DNA from: Tolypocladium sp. Sup5 PDA-1
Taxonomy: Eukaryota; Ascomycota; Sordariomycetes; Hypocreales; Ophiocordycipitaceae
Assembly (NCBI GenBank): GCA_000750105.3
Contig: JPHH03000027.1
Span: forward strand, 124,001-188,000
DNA length: 64,000 nucleotides
Direction: 5' to 3'
A program made the position numbers and the translations under genes. Below the pieces are notes generated by a model. That model saw only the letters and a program-made list of their open reading frames with translations. It did not search any database and was not told the origin of the DNA. Position 1 is the stretch's first letter. Each line of letters starts with the position of its first letter. Below, piece after piece: positions 47,153 through 58,849 of the stretch.

Positions 47153-50100
47153 GCGGCAGGAAGGGTTAGTGTCGGGAATACGACTTGTACATTTGTCATT
47201 GAATCGAGCAGTGGGTTACCAATTCCCCATGTTCCCGACTCTCGGGTTATTCGAACAAAAATATCTGGACTTTTCTCGCGGGCCAGTGATTCCTTGGGCG
47301 TCGTAATAATCGGTTCCTGGCGAGATGTGAGCTAGGTCAGACGTTTGACGGCGAAACACTTACCAAATGCTGACTCTTAGCAACATGGGTAGCACGGCTC
47401 CGAAGGGTCATCTCGCCGTGACTTTGGTATAGCTATTGTTGAGACGGGTTAAACGACTCAGGCAGCCATCAACATCTCACCATCACAACAGAAGGCAGTC
47501 AGTACACTGAAACAGCGACGGCTCGACAGCACGGAGTTGTCACACCGGCCACGAGCCACATCGAAGGCATCCGACATGAAAAGGGGCATATTAGATTGGC
47601 GATGCGGCTGCGTCAGCTGTCGCCGTCTGCTCCAGTGGCTGGTGCTCAAAGACACTCGGGACGAAAATCTACTCCAGACGAGAACAATCCACGCAGCCGC
47701 CGCGTCAGGACGCCACTTTGTGCCTGGTCCACCCGTCGTCCGATGGGCGTCGCGGCCTGTATCCGAGAGGGCAAACATGCGGGTTTAACTGGTCGTCTTG
47801 ATTGCACTGTGAAACTAAGCGGATGTTTGGCGCATATTACACATGGGTGAATGTACGACGAGTACGGAAGGTAGAGATGGACGCCGCTGTCAGCAACTCC
47901 AAGTTGGACTGAGGCTTTAAGATGGACACGGTGGAGGACGGCTAGCACCGCCATCTTAATTAAGATGCTAGAATATTGGCATGGCCGTCAAGGATCCTCG
48001 GAGCCTTTACGGGAGGTCACAAGGATCGCAAAGTGATTTTACGCTGGCCATGGATCACCAGTGGGACTGTACTCGTATCTACTCCGTACAGCGGACATTA
48101 GTCAAGGGATGTGCCTTCGGCATACGCAAGTGTTTGTGGGTACTCATCAAGCACCATGTACTCGTACGTACCAGCGTGGAGCTCTAATGGGACCGTAGGA
48201 GTCAACTTGCTACAAGCCATACAGGTTGATATTGCATGCACCGGGTTGTGACAGGCAGCTTCAACCCTTAAAAACTCTGGTTCGCGAGGCCTTGATAGTA
48301 CTCATCAACAAAAGAGCCAGCGGCAGCGAGTACGGATGCCTGCCTGTAGTGGGACTTTTACTGCGCCGCAATGCGATGTGCCGTTGCCCTTACGCCACCT
48401 CGTTAATCAGTCTCGAAGATCCGCAGGCTACCCGGAGCAGACACGGCCAGAGAAACGTGTCCAGTGCCGCGGTCCGGATCCCGGGAAGCGGCAGCGAGGC
48501 GGACGGTGATGCCCGCGGGGGATCGGCGACGTCGATGAGCAGATTTCACAGGTTGTCCGTCATCCTGGCGGTATCGCAAAACAAACTATGCTGTTACGCT
48601 TGAAGCCTAATCCTGCCTAATGGTAGCTGACATTTAGCTGCGTTTCAAGGTTGACTTTAGCTCTCATGGCGCCAAACACAGTTTCCTGGAGACTTTCGTA
48701 ACTTAGGTAACTCTCATCACCTAACCCGTGATTAATACTCCGCACTGAGGCGAACACTCCATGCTCCAAGACGGACATACAGACCTCGTTGGGCGGCCGA
48801 TGTTCGCCATGTCTTGGGTCGCGCAGCGGTACATGCTGAACTGACGTCAATACGTCGCAGCATGCAATCGAAAAGACGAGATGAGCGATGGGCAGCCAAG
48901 CGTCCGTCCTGGAGAAGCAATGGAAGCAGTGAGAGGGGTGTGTGGATAACGAATCGAGCAGTTTTACTTTTGGGCCGTCAAAAAAGGCTGGCCACGTTGT
49001 TGGGTCAGCCCGTTTCACAGCGCTGTTGGTGCGAGCGTTTCGAACGCTGCCGGGTGGAATACCATCCAATCCGCTGCATCTCTGCCCCTCTCCGGGAGAC
49101 GGCGGCGCGGGTTTGACAGTGTTATTGGTGCTGTTGATGTTGGCAATTGATTCCAGAAAAGCAAGCATTGACATGCTCGTCGCGATGGCCACAGCAGAGG
49201 ACTGAAGTCGGGTCAAGGGTGATGATGTCCGTGTTAGTCTGGGGGTGTGCCATGGCAACTCACGATGCCGCGCTATCCTCGGGGTGGTAGCCTGCAATTT
49301 CACGAAGCGTACTTCCAAGCGCCGGCAGAGGAGACTCCGACGGTCAAGCAGCAAGGACGTTACAAAGTAGAATAGCATATGGTAATAGGAGAGCGGCAAT
49401 TGCTTTGCTCGCAACGGCGCTGCATTTGCAGAATGGATCTCGGAAGGGCTTGCAGCAGAGAGTATCCGGATGCGTCGGAACCTGGCTGATGCCGAGGAGA
49501 GGAAGAATGCAGGACTCCATCATAAGCGAGTCAATGAGTAATAATAAGGTAGGCAAGAGACAGACTTGGACCCGAATGCGCACCACTCAGCCGTGGAACG
49601 GTATGGGCAGCCGACGTTCCGAAGAGAGGGGCGCCCCGTGCTTGTCTGAGCGCTGGTGCGTCTCTTGCGTGACCAAGATGCAGCACCCGGGTGGGTGCAA
49701 ATTGCAGCAGTTGCGAGTGAGTGAGCGCAAACGGCGGGACAAAGGCCATTGTCCAGGCAAGCGCCACGGCGTTGGCATTGACAGGAACAATATATTGTGT
49801 GAGATGCATTCCAATAGCAGCCGTGGTTCTCGGAGCCGAGGCAAGAGGGCATGGCATTGCGCCACGTCGCGCACGTTTGCGGACGGTGTCGCTGGAATGT
49901 CACTGGAGACGCGTGGCTAACCACCTCAGCGACGAAGGAGTCGGGACGGGCTCCTGCACAGGCCAGAGACACTGTGGCCGCTGCGACAGACAGACTTGTG
50001 CGAGAGTTCCACGCATATCATGATGCCAAGCACCAAGCACCCGCGATAGTGACGATTATAGGGAATTTCCTGCAAGCAGGTCACGGAGCAGCGTCACGGC

Positions 50101-53100
50101 GAGTCAGAGACACGAAGCGCGTGGCGTTGGGTAATCCCGGCGTGAAAAGAAGAGAAGAGAGCGCAATCGGGGTTGTCAGGTTGTGGAGGAGAGCTCAGGC
50201 CGAAATGTCTCTCTCGTTGTTCGTCGTGGCGTTCTGTATGACATTAAAAGGGCAGTCCTCGCGAACCGGGCTTGGTGGTTTCGTTTCGGAGAGGCGCCAC
50301 AACAGGGACAGGCAGCATCCACAATACGACAACTCGTTGTCCGTACTCCGCACTCGAGTGACAAGTGATTGTCAACTGCCGTACGAAGGGGCTGCAACTT
50401 CAACCGCAGCTGCAACTGTGACAACTCGCACTGCACCTTGTCGCCAGCATGGAGTCCATGAGTTGCAACAGCTGTTGTTGGCTCCGTGGGACTCAATGTC
50501 AGGCATGGAGGCTCTTCCCCGCCTGGAAAGCCCTGCAGTCCATCGGCAAGCCATGATTCAAGGCAGCTTCCTTGCTTGCCATCTTGCCACCAGCAAATCG
50601 CGCTCGAGATGAGGCCAGGGGGAGCGGGGTCTCCCGCCCAAATGAGGGCGGTTTCAGGGACGAGCTGCCCCGCAACGCCACTGTAGCTTGTTCGATGGGG
50701 CTTCTGGCCACGGCGCCCGCTCACTGGCCAGAGGCCGCCGAACTGCGAGCTACAACGAGCGCCACCTCGCTGCAAGGCACGGGAAGGGGTGCAGGTTCCA
50801 GCGAGCTCTGAATCAACCAGGAGCCTCAGGATTCGAAGCTTGATTGACCGCAGAGTGGTGAGAGATGAGATGGAGTCGCGCTGGGGGCCCTGGGGCAGAT
50901 CATCAGGCCTTTTCCACTGCTCCAGCTTCTAGACTCTGCCCAGGCCCGGGATGCGCTGCGTCTTCCGCGGTTCCCTGGTGGGAACGCGGTGATGAAGGAC
51001 GGCTGGGCGGCTGGGCGGCGGGGCGCATCACTCTACTGGCGACAGAAGGGGCGTGAAGACGTGGAATGGCCAGAGTGGTTGGCTTGCCCCTATAGCCTGT
51101 ACGACGACGAAGTACGGAGCGACTTACGTCCGTACTCGTTCGTGCGCCAATACATACTGTCTCTTCATGCAGCGAGCCGCGTCGGCACAGGCATTCACAA
51201 CGACGTCCCGCGGCGGGCGAACCAGCGTCGGCGATGTGCTGTAGTGTACCGAGTGCCTAAGGCACCTGGACAGCTGGCTCACCGGTGGCTGCGGGTGTCA
51301 GTCCGTCTATCTCGGTGCGACGTGCCCGTAGCAATTGGATACCTCGGGCGCCGATGGAAACTGATCGCACCGACCAGGCTGACACCGTCGCCGCGGTTCC
51401 GATCTCAGACAAGCAGACCCACATCGCCCAGGCGGGCACGCAGGCCGCATCCACAAGCCAGGTCCAGAGTGCGCCCACAACGGCCGGCGAGGTGATCTGA
51501 TGCGATGCGCTCTCCCGTTGAAAATCACCAGGAGCCCCAGCAGAAAAGCAGGATGAACGGCAGGCATCCGGGCTCTGAAATGGATCGTCTCGGTCAAAGG
51601 CGGCGCCTCGTTTGAGCCCCGTGGGGGCCGCTGCTCTTCGTCTGATCTCATTGCTCGCCGAGTTCATCAATCAAGGCCGGAGCTCATCTATTCACTGCCG
51701 GAATGGAGAAGGTGGCGGCCAGCTTCGCAATATAACGAGATGGATTCCTGATGCTAGCAAGCCCAGCATATAGCTCGACTTGACAGTGAGTCGTCGGCTG
51801 CTGTTAGTGCTCGCTAGGTGCACCCCCTCCCCAGGCGCCACTCAGGACCGACCACGGCAGGCGGCTGCCGTAGCGCCAGGGGCTTCGACCACCCACGCGG
51901 TTGACGGGGGGCAGGGGCGTGCGCCTGACGAGTCCCGTCGCCAAACAAACATCCCCCATCGGGCCCATCCCACCTCTCCTCCTCCCATCTCCTTCCTCAT
52001 CCTCTCTCCTCCTCCACCTCGTCACCTTCATTCACCCGCAATCTTTGCACCCCCCCGTCCGTTCCCGCTGCATCCCAGGCGGATTCCCGCTGTCCATTCC
52101 TTTTTAACGTCGCCGTCGGCTGGTCACGTCTGCCTTTCTCTTCTCTTGGCTCACCCTCCCCCCTTCTTCACCAAGAATCCCCCAGATACGCTGACCGCCT
52201 GGCCGGCCTTGCGACTTTTCTTCTTCCCATCACGCTCCTTCAAGCCAAAACTCTTCGCCTTTCACTCCTTTGCAGTGTCCTCGACGGCACTTTACACTCC
52301 TTGTCTTCTTCTTCGTGTGTTTGCCTCTTCAGGAAGCAAACGATTTTCGCCACAAAAGCTCTCTGACATCCAGGTCGCGGCTGCTCACAGATCCTCTCGT
52401 GGCTTTTTAACGATTTCTTGTCTCTCCTTCTGCATCGATTTTTGCCGTGCAAACCGACTTCACCAAGCTCAGTCTTGTCTGCTGTCCAACCACACCAGAA
52501 ACACGACTGGATCGCCTCGACAAGACGCAGTCCACCCACCCGTCAGCAGTGCTGCACCAGCTGGTTCTGAAGTAAAGCAACGTATATCAACGCCGGTCCG
52601 TCACTCGAAAATCGACTCTCTCCTCCAGTCGGAAGCAGCTTTTGCAGGTAGGTGCTTGTTCTTTCGGCGGCCGAGTTGCACCTGGTGCTGAGGGCGGTGA
52701 TGTTGTCAATATCGCCTTGGCTCCCACACTCAATCTCATCCCACTCCTTTCTCTCACAAAAGGCAAGCGCCTGTACTGGAACAAAGCAGCCAATGGACAG
52801 CGAGAGACACAATGCCATTCATCCCTCCATGGCTTTCCATGTTCCGGAAGCAAATGCGTGGCGGCTCCAGGGTCTTGTAGCGCCGTTCTCGTGGGGCATT
52901 GTTCCATTCCGCATTCCACAACTCCACCACATTCCAGCGCAGGCTCTCCCAACCACCTCCCATTGCCCCTTGCAATCCAGCTCGTTCCGCTTCCAGACAG
53001 ATAAGTGAGCGATGCACTTCACTGCTGCTGAAGTAACCCTGTTCTACGTTACGCTTCGTCATCATCCTCACAAATTGTTCTCCATCACCCGGAAGCGGCA

Positions 53101-53170
53101 TGGCTGACCCAGCTCCAGACGCACACTTATAGATCCAACTTCGCAAGGAAATCTTCAAAGGTTGTCAACC
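47153..53170. other. Gene-poor stretch, ending in a pyrimidine-rich leader
   Basis: About 6 kb with no convincing gene. The longest frames (for example 48617-49414 minus) have shuffled-looking composition and no motif or splice partners. TACTCCGTA occurs at 48080. From about 51950 to 52600 the plus strand is dominated by C and T (CCTC, CTTC runs). It then meets a possible donor, GCAG|GTAGGT, at about 52646-52651. This is probably the promoter and 5' leader, perhaps with a leader intron, of the secreted protein gene at 53171. Confidence 0.5.
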
Positions 53171-54188
53171 ATGAAGTCCTCTCTGTTTCTCGTGGCCGCT
53201 AGCGCCCTGCTGGCCTCGGCTGGTCCTCTGCGAAAGCGCGTCATGGAGACCGACTGGGTGTATGAGCTTGTCACCGTCACCGTCACCGCCGGTCAGGAGC
53301 TGGCGTCCGTACCCACCGCAGTTTTCGTCGAGAGCAAGCCGGAGCCTACGCCGGAGCCGACCAAGTACACCCCTCCGCCTCCGCCACCCGTGCCGACGGT
53401 CACCAAGCCGAAGCCCACGAAGGAGGCCCCTCCCCCGCCTCCTCCCGCGCCGACGACCACGACGCCTGCTGTCCAGTCGCCTCCGCCTCCTCCTCCCCAG
53501 CCCGCGACCACCACGCAGCCCGCCAACTCTCCCGCTATCAACCTCGGCAACTATGAGCAGACCATACTCGACCAGCACAACATCCACCGCCGCAACCACT
53601 CGGCCCCTGACCTGACTTGGGACAGCACCCTGGCCCAGTACGCTGCGAACACTGGAAACACCTGCGTCTTCGCGCACGACATGTAAGCTTCCCAGTGCAT
53701 TACGAGACGTCCTCGTTTTCATTCGGCAGCAAACTGACTGGTTTGATTAGGACCCAAGGCAACGGTGGCTATGGCCAGAACCTTGCCGTTTGGGGCGGTA
53801 CCGGCGATATTGACGGCCTCCAGGTGAAGACGGCCGCCTCTGGTGTCACCGAGCAGTGGTACAACGGCGAGATGATGTACTGGCAATTCTACGGCCAGTC
53901 CAATCCTCCCTCGAGCTCCAACCTCCACGACTGGGGCCACTTCACCCAGGTGGTCTGGAAGTCCTCTACCAAGGTCGGATGCGCGACTATCAAGTGCGCC
54001 GCCGGCACTGCCCTGAGCTACCCCTCTTGGTACACTGTCTGCAACTACAACCCTCCGGGTAAGTCACCATGCTTCCTCTCGATGTCAACTTGGCGTGCTC
54101 GTGGCTGATGCGACTTTTAGGCAACTACGGCGGCCAGTACGGCAACAACGTTCTCAAGCCTCGTGGCGATGCGACGGTCAACGTTTAG
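53171..54188 (+). CDS. Secreted CAP/PR-1-like (SCP/TAPS, Pry type) protein with proline-rich linker
   Basis: Exons 53171-53682, 53751-54058 and 54121-54188, giving 295 residues. Introns are 53683-53750 and 54059-54120. A signal peptide (MKSSLFLVAASALLASAG) is followed by a likely Kex2 site (LRKR). A Pro/Thr/Lys linker follows at about 50-130, with runs of five to six prolines, then the CAP domain to the end. Both family signatures are present, GHFTQVVWKSS and YTVCNYNPPGNY, with the conserved HN..R helix (DQHNIHRRNHSAPDLTWDSTLAQYA). Fungal members bind and export sterols or fatty acids; some act in host contact. No toxin function is implied. The linker suggests wall attachment or extension from the wall. 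A possible upstream start is TTG, so the ATG at 53171 is used. Confidence 0.93.
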
Positions 54189-55911
54189 AGGTTGTCCAAT
54201 GAGCGCACTGCACGCTATTTAGTCCTTGCTCGTTCCTCATATCTCACAGCCCGGCTGGGAAACCACGGCCGTCACTGGTACCGGAGTTTGACGTTTGCAA
54301 CGTCCCACTGGCATAGAGATGCCTTGTCGATTGTGGTTTGACAACGGGGGATGTGGATAGGAGTTCGCATCAAGGCATGGTGAATTTCACTTCTCATCTG
54401 TACATTATGCCACATGGTACTTACCGATCTTGGCCTTCTTAAAAACACGGGGATTGTTTGCCTTTCACCCCATTTTTTGCGTCTTTTTTCATCTCCGCGG
54501 TCTTGTTCTGTTGTGCATGTGCTTGGCGCCATCATGATGATGCGTAACGGATTCAGGCATATGTAAGGAGGCGGCGCCAAGGAGGGATGTTTGGGCTGGG
54601 GATGTGCTGGACTCTCGCATCGCGGGCTCTTTTCAATCTACCTTACGTGAAAAAATCTTGCCTGCCCAAGTTGTCTCCCGGTGCGTAAGTGACGGTGCGC
54701 GTAAACGGTGATCGGTCACGTCCCAAACAGCCATACCATGTTATGTGATGCTCCGTCGGAGAAGGACTAGTTTTCCTCGCCGCGGGTACCGAGGGCATGA
54801 CGACTGCCTCGAGGACTACAGAGGGCACGATTAGCGGCATATGTGGAAGGGCTGAAGGATCAATAAGGCACTGGGGCGAGGCGCTCATGCTGCCAGTCCC
54901 AGCGTCATGGATGATTATCTGCAGCGGGGGTCGACGTTGTGGTAAGCGGACCCTTTCAACGACATGCTCCGCGAGGGTGCGTCCACGTGTCGCATTGAGA
55001 GCCATTGTGAGGGGGCTCCATGCGTAACGTTGGGCGGTAAGAGTCGGGGTGATGGATGGATGTGGATGAGGAGTGTAAGCATGAAAGGCGATGTTGGTGA
55101 TGTGCTGGGTGTATTTGTCCTACACTGCGCTTTCACCGCTGCATAAATGGAAATCTGCATGAATGAAAGGAAGCTAGATTTTATTTTGGTTGTTCTAATT
55201 CCCCTTTTCGGACAACTTGGGTAAACTGGGTAACAGGATGGCTATTGAAGCATGAGCGGTATATGGCTTACATCTTGGAGGCACCTTTCTGGAATCAGGA
55301 CATGACCAGCCCTTTGCATCCTATGAAGTACATCCATCTTGCTTGGCAGCGTACAAGTTGTGAGAAAAGCCCGAACCGACGCTGCGAACGCCAGCCTTGC
55401 TTCATTGATTTTGAGAATCGATCCATTTCCCACTTACAAACAGAGTTATGTTATCCTTGAGCCGCAATCTTATGCCATGCGGCCGCAACACCTCATCGCC
55501 TCTCTTGCCGCGGGCGTGAATGCCGCCTACGACTGCCCTTTTCCGTAGTACAAAGAATGCCTCCCCGCCAGCGTTCATAACGCACCAGGCGTCGGGTCTG
55601 GGCTCTCTTTTTCCTCTGGGTAAGCTGCATCCTGAAGTCTTAGGCATTCGTTCAAGCCGCATCCGGCTAACTGGACATCCAGCACTGGCTGACCTCTCAG
55701 TGGGCACAGGTGGGCATGTACCCGAGGCGGCTAACGGAGGCGCACGCCGTCATTGCAGCTCATGGGCAGGGACTGTGTGAGAACTACAAGAACCTGTTCG
55801 AGTGCTGGGAGGAAGAGGAGCGGATGATACTACAGACGGTGTTAGTAGTGAGTTTCACGAGAGGGGATCTACGGGCCGAAGAGTTAGACCACGGGCCCCG
55901 TTTGAGTGGAC
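54189..55911. other. Intergenic, unresolved
   Basis: 1.7 kb. A plus-strand frame at 55710-55943 contains a protein-like stretch (RRLTEAHAVIAAHGQGLCENY). It may be a remnant, but no start, splice partners or family could be fixed. The rest shows no structure I can support. Confidence 0.4.
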
Positions 55912-56259
55912 TCAGCGGGTCGAGGAACACTTTAAAGATATAGAGGCCGGTCTGGATGCAATGGGAAGCTTTAATCTTTCTCCGTAGTCGAGCCCACTGG
56001 ACTTTGGTGGCACCAACCAAGTGGGAATCTTCGCCATGTGGAGTGCCCGTAGTATCCTCGCGTATCCTAAGGAAGTGACGACGCTTCCTTTGAGGGCAGG
56101 ATAATAAACCAACAACTGGTCCGTGGTCCAGTGGAGCGAGGGCGACGTAAAACACAGCTTCAGATACGGTGCAATAATCTGCGGAATATGCCCCTTATCC
56201 GACTGTAGGCGGCCCTCAATCCGGGCCTCTTGGAGATGTTCGAGGATGAAGATCGTCAT
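55912..56259 (-). CDS. Unrecognised protein fragment, possibly 3' part of a decayed gene
   Basis: A 115-codon frame with protein-like composition (HIPQIIAPYLKLCFTSPSLHW, DQLLVYYPALKGS). It stays open upstream past the first Met to about 56313, where a stop coincides with a CCTTCCGTAG sequence that could be a splice acceptor. So this may be the last exon of a longer gene whose upstream exons I cannot place. No family is recognised. It belongs to a run of minus-strand remnants between 55.9 and 59.4 kb. Confidence 0.35.
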   Translation of the reverse strand: MTIFILEHLQEARIEGRLQSDKGHIPQIIAPYLKLCFTSPSLHWTTDQLLVYYPALKGSVVTSLGYARILRALHMAKIPTWLVPPKSSGLDYGERLKLPIASRPASISLKCSSTR

Positions 56260-56914
56260 GTTCTGATACGGAATAATCCAGACGGAAGAGATCCCCGGAG
56301 CCGAATCCCCGTGGAAATCCTACGGAAGGCACAGATGCAGGTCCGCTTCTCAACGGGCCATCATTCGATCGATTCTCTTTCACAGTTGGTGTACACAGTT
56401 CGTATACAGTGTTTTGCAGGGGAGGTTTTCAATGAAACATTCTACTATCATCAAGTCTGTTTCTTACCAGGATACTATACTTTGTACAACCCAAGCTTGC
56501 CAGGTAGGTTAGCCCAACCCCAGACCCCTGCAGTCGGCAACTCGGCATCAGCCTTCGTGGGGTAAGCCTAACTAACGTTAAAGTTGTGGGGGCAAACCAT
56601 GTGGAAACTGGAAACTACCGACAGAGGGGCGGAAACACGATCCTTCCAAAGCCAGTCACCCAAGTCCAGCCAACGACCTATCCGTCCAAGAACCAAATCC
56701 CAACCGCCCGCCCGACAACTCAATATTAGACCTTATAACTTCTTCCTTGCCACCTTTCTGCGCGCCGACCTATCGCAGAAGTAAAACTAACCTTGACCCG
56801 CTCAGTCAACTAAGACCAAAGGAAAACCAGACAACCCCTGCGATCCGCCCAGTCAACCAAGACCAAGATACCGAGACCAAAGGTGGCCACATGCCGCGGT
56901 AATATCCAAACCGT

Positions 56915-57304
56915 CTATATCTTCCGATCCGCTATCTTCTTCCTCGCGGACTCCATCGCGCCGCCTGCTCTCTTTTTACCCCGCCGACCGCCGCTCAATA
57001 ACGTGGCCGGAGGCGTAGAGGGGGGCGTAGAGGAGGGGGGCGCGGCAGAGGGTCTGACCCGAGGTGTGGCTTCGTCATCCGTTACGTGTAGGTGCTCATC
57101 GTCCGAGTCGACGTACATTGTCTCGTCGGGCTCCAGGTCGGCCGGGTTAACGATGAGAGTTGGTCGATGAACTGGAGAATCTCCAAGCTCAAGTTCCCGC
57201 GCCGGCATTTCTACGAGCGCGTACTCTTCGAGATACCGAGTGTAAATCTAGACGATGGCGACCCGCGATTCACTGCTCTCGCTCTCTGTGCCCCCAGACA
57301 CCAT
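56915..57304 (-). pseudogene. Small acidic/basic protein with one internal TAG stop
   Basis: From an ATG at 57304 to a stop at 56915-56917 there are 130 codons. The frame is open apart from one TAG at 57248-57250. Flanking sequence on both sides of the stop reads like one protein (SESSESRVAIV before, IYTRYLEEYALVEMPARELELG after). An acidic patch follows (DETMYVDSDDEHLHVTDDEA), then a Pro/Ser linker and a basic end (GGRRGKKRAGG...ARKKIADRKI). A CAG-to-TAG change would explain the stop; this is a C-to-T change in a CpA context, the context favoured by repeat-induced point mutation. One base is weak evidence for that process. The function is unknown; it could be the last exon of a larger element gene. 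Confidence 0.45.
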
Positions 57305-57682
57305 GTCACGTAGGTTTCGGTGCCGCGGACATGTCTCGGCTGATGTTGGCAGATGTCGACGACAAGACGACCGCGAGGGCAGGCACCCTTAGTGAGCAAA
57401 CCAGGCAGATGGTCATATGTGTGACGAAAGCATCCTGCTGCGGCTCGACTGATGCTGACGGACAATTGGCGTTGGAGCTGGGAGCTCTCATTTGCGGCAC
57501 CGGTTTGGGAGCGACCCTCAGCACTGCAGAGGTCCCGGAGACCAAGGTGTCCGAGAAGGCACACAGCCGGCCATGGAGCGACAATACAGTCGTCTTTATC
57601 TGAGGCGGTTGCATCCGTGATGCCCCTGAGCACCGACCGGAAGTGTGAAAAAGACCAGTACCAGAGCAACCCACACCCGCAG

Positions 57683-58279
57683 TCAACACGATGCGGATTT
57701 GATGGCTGGGAAGCGGCCATTGCCTCCGGTTGCCGACACATGTCCCGTCAAGCACCTGAGCATCTCTGCCTTGTGTGTCTTCGGCATGTTCATGAAAAGC
57801 CTGCCATTGGAGCTAGGCGGGTCGGTATACATGGGGCGCGATAATGTCACACCCAGCCACGCCGCGCGAGCCTCCGAGATTTCTTCCATCTTGGTGGCTC
57901 CCTTGTGAACAGGGGCGCAGGCAACGTTTGGATGGCGTTTGGTGACGTGGGCGCGGAGGTTGTTGATGCTGGAAAATCGAGTGTTCTTATATGAGGGATT
58001 AGCAATGCATTATCAATGTATTAGAGTGGACTTACGTTGTCACAAAGGTTTTTTCCCTTTGTTGCGACGCGACAGAAGACATCCCCATGGGGGGTTTGAA
58101 CTTGGCCGCCCTAAGGGAGGATTAGAATGCATTAACAAGCCATTAAGAATGACTTACAATGATTGACAAGGCAAAATTGCCGGCCAGCGCATCTCCTTCT
58201 CGCCGTTTACCTCGGCGCCTGCGACGTACTCCTGGTAAGGCTGGTGGTTCTTAATCCCCAGGCCCTTTACTCGAGGCAT
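57683..58279 (-). CDS. Unknown 160-residue protein with a possible zinc-finger-like segment and look-alike introns
   Basis: Exons 58158-58279, 58036-58110 and 57683-57968, giving 160 residues with matching phases. Introns are 58111-58157 (47 nt) and 57969-58035 (67 nt), both starting GTAAGT. The protein begins MPRVKGLGIKNHQPYQEYV. The middle part (TFVTTINNLRAHVTKRHPNVAC) resembles the second half of a BED or C2H2 finger, with two histidines spaced HX4H, but the preceding cysteine pair is not evident. The end is SATGGNGRFPAIKSASC. A candidate leader intron lies upstream (58287-58413). No confident family is assigned. Genes that sit amid decayed neighbours like this often belong to multicopy, transposon-linked families, which is inference here. 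Either a small intact gene or a truncated copy. Confidence 0.55.
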
Positions 58280-58420
58280 GTTGGCGCTAGGTAATGAATT
58301 AGCAATGGATTGACAATGGATTGTTAATTGATTCTGGTGTGGCTCGGCGCGCGTGTGAAATGTTTAAGCCCGAGGGTTAGATAATTGGTAATGGGTGGTC
58401 AATGAATACCTACCCGACCT

Positions 58421-58494
58421 GGGGTCAGTTTGTCTATACACACGTGGGGTCAGTTTGTCTATACACACGTGGGGTCAGTTTGTCTATACACACG
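58421..58494. repeat. 25-bp tandem repeat, three copies
   Basis: Units begin at 58421, 58446 and 58471. Each reads GGGGTCAGTTTGTC then TATACACACG(T), and the third lacks its final base. Identity among copies is perfect by eye. The array lies just upstream of the minus-strand gene that starts at 58279, beyond its possible leader intron. Confidence 0.9.
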
Positions 58495-58849
58495 AATTGT
58501 GGTCCACTTCCCAGCAGTCCCTCGACGCCTTCCCCGGGCCCGAACCTTATCGTCGGTATATCCTCATCTCCTGCGGCTGCGAGGTTTGAATCGGCAAGCC
58601 GGAGCGAGCAAGACGATTCGGGTAAGTGTTTCTCTGCCCTCGAGGATATATGGGGGGCAGCCGTAGGGGGCGGATCCAAGACGCCTGTGAATATCGTGAT
58701 GAGCCAAGCGACGACCGAGAGTCACCTGTCGATCTCTCTCCTGTGGCATTGCATGGTTGGTGAAAATATAAAACAGCCGGTTTCCAAGCACCAAAGTCCT
58801 GCTGCGAAAGGAAGCCCGAAAGCGCACCCGAGGCGGATAATATGGAGGG

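Noticed and set aside
48617..49414. 265-codon minus-strand frame
   Set aside because: The longest frame in the 47-53 kb stretch, but residue order looks shuffled and no conserved segment is found. Kept out without transcript support.
51780..52691. 303-codon plus-strand frame with many Ser, Pro, Phe and Leu
   Set aside because: A by-product of the CT-rich leader before the CAP-protein gene.
57160..57603. 147-codon plus-strand frame opposite the decayed minus-strand genes
   Set aside because: Some protein-like stretches, but it overlaps the better supported minus-strand units and lacks a family or splice partners. Strand remains uncertain.
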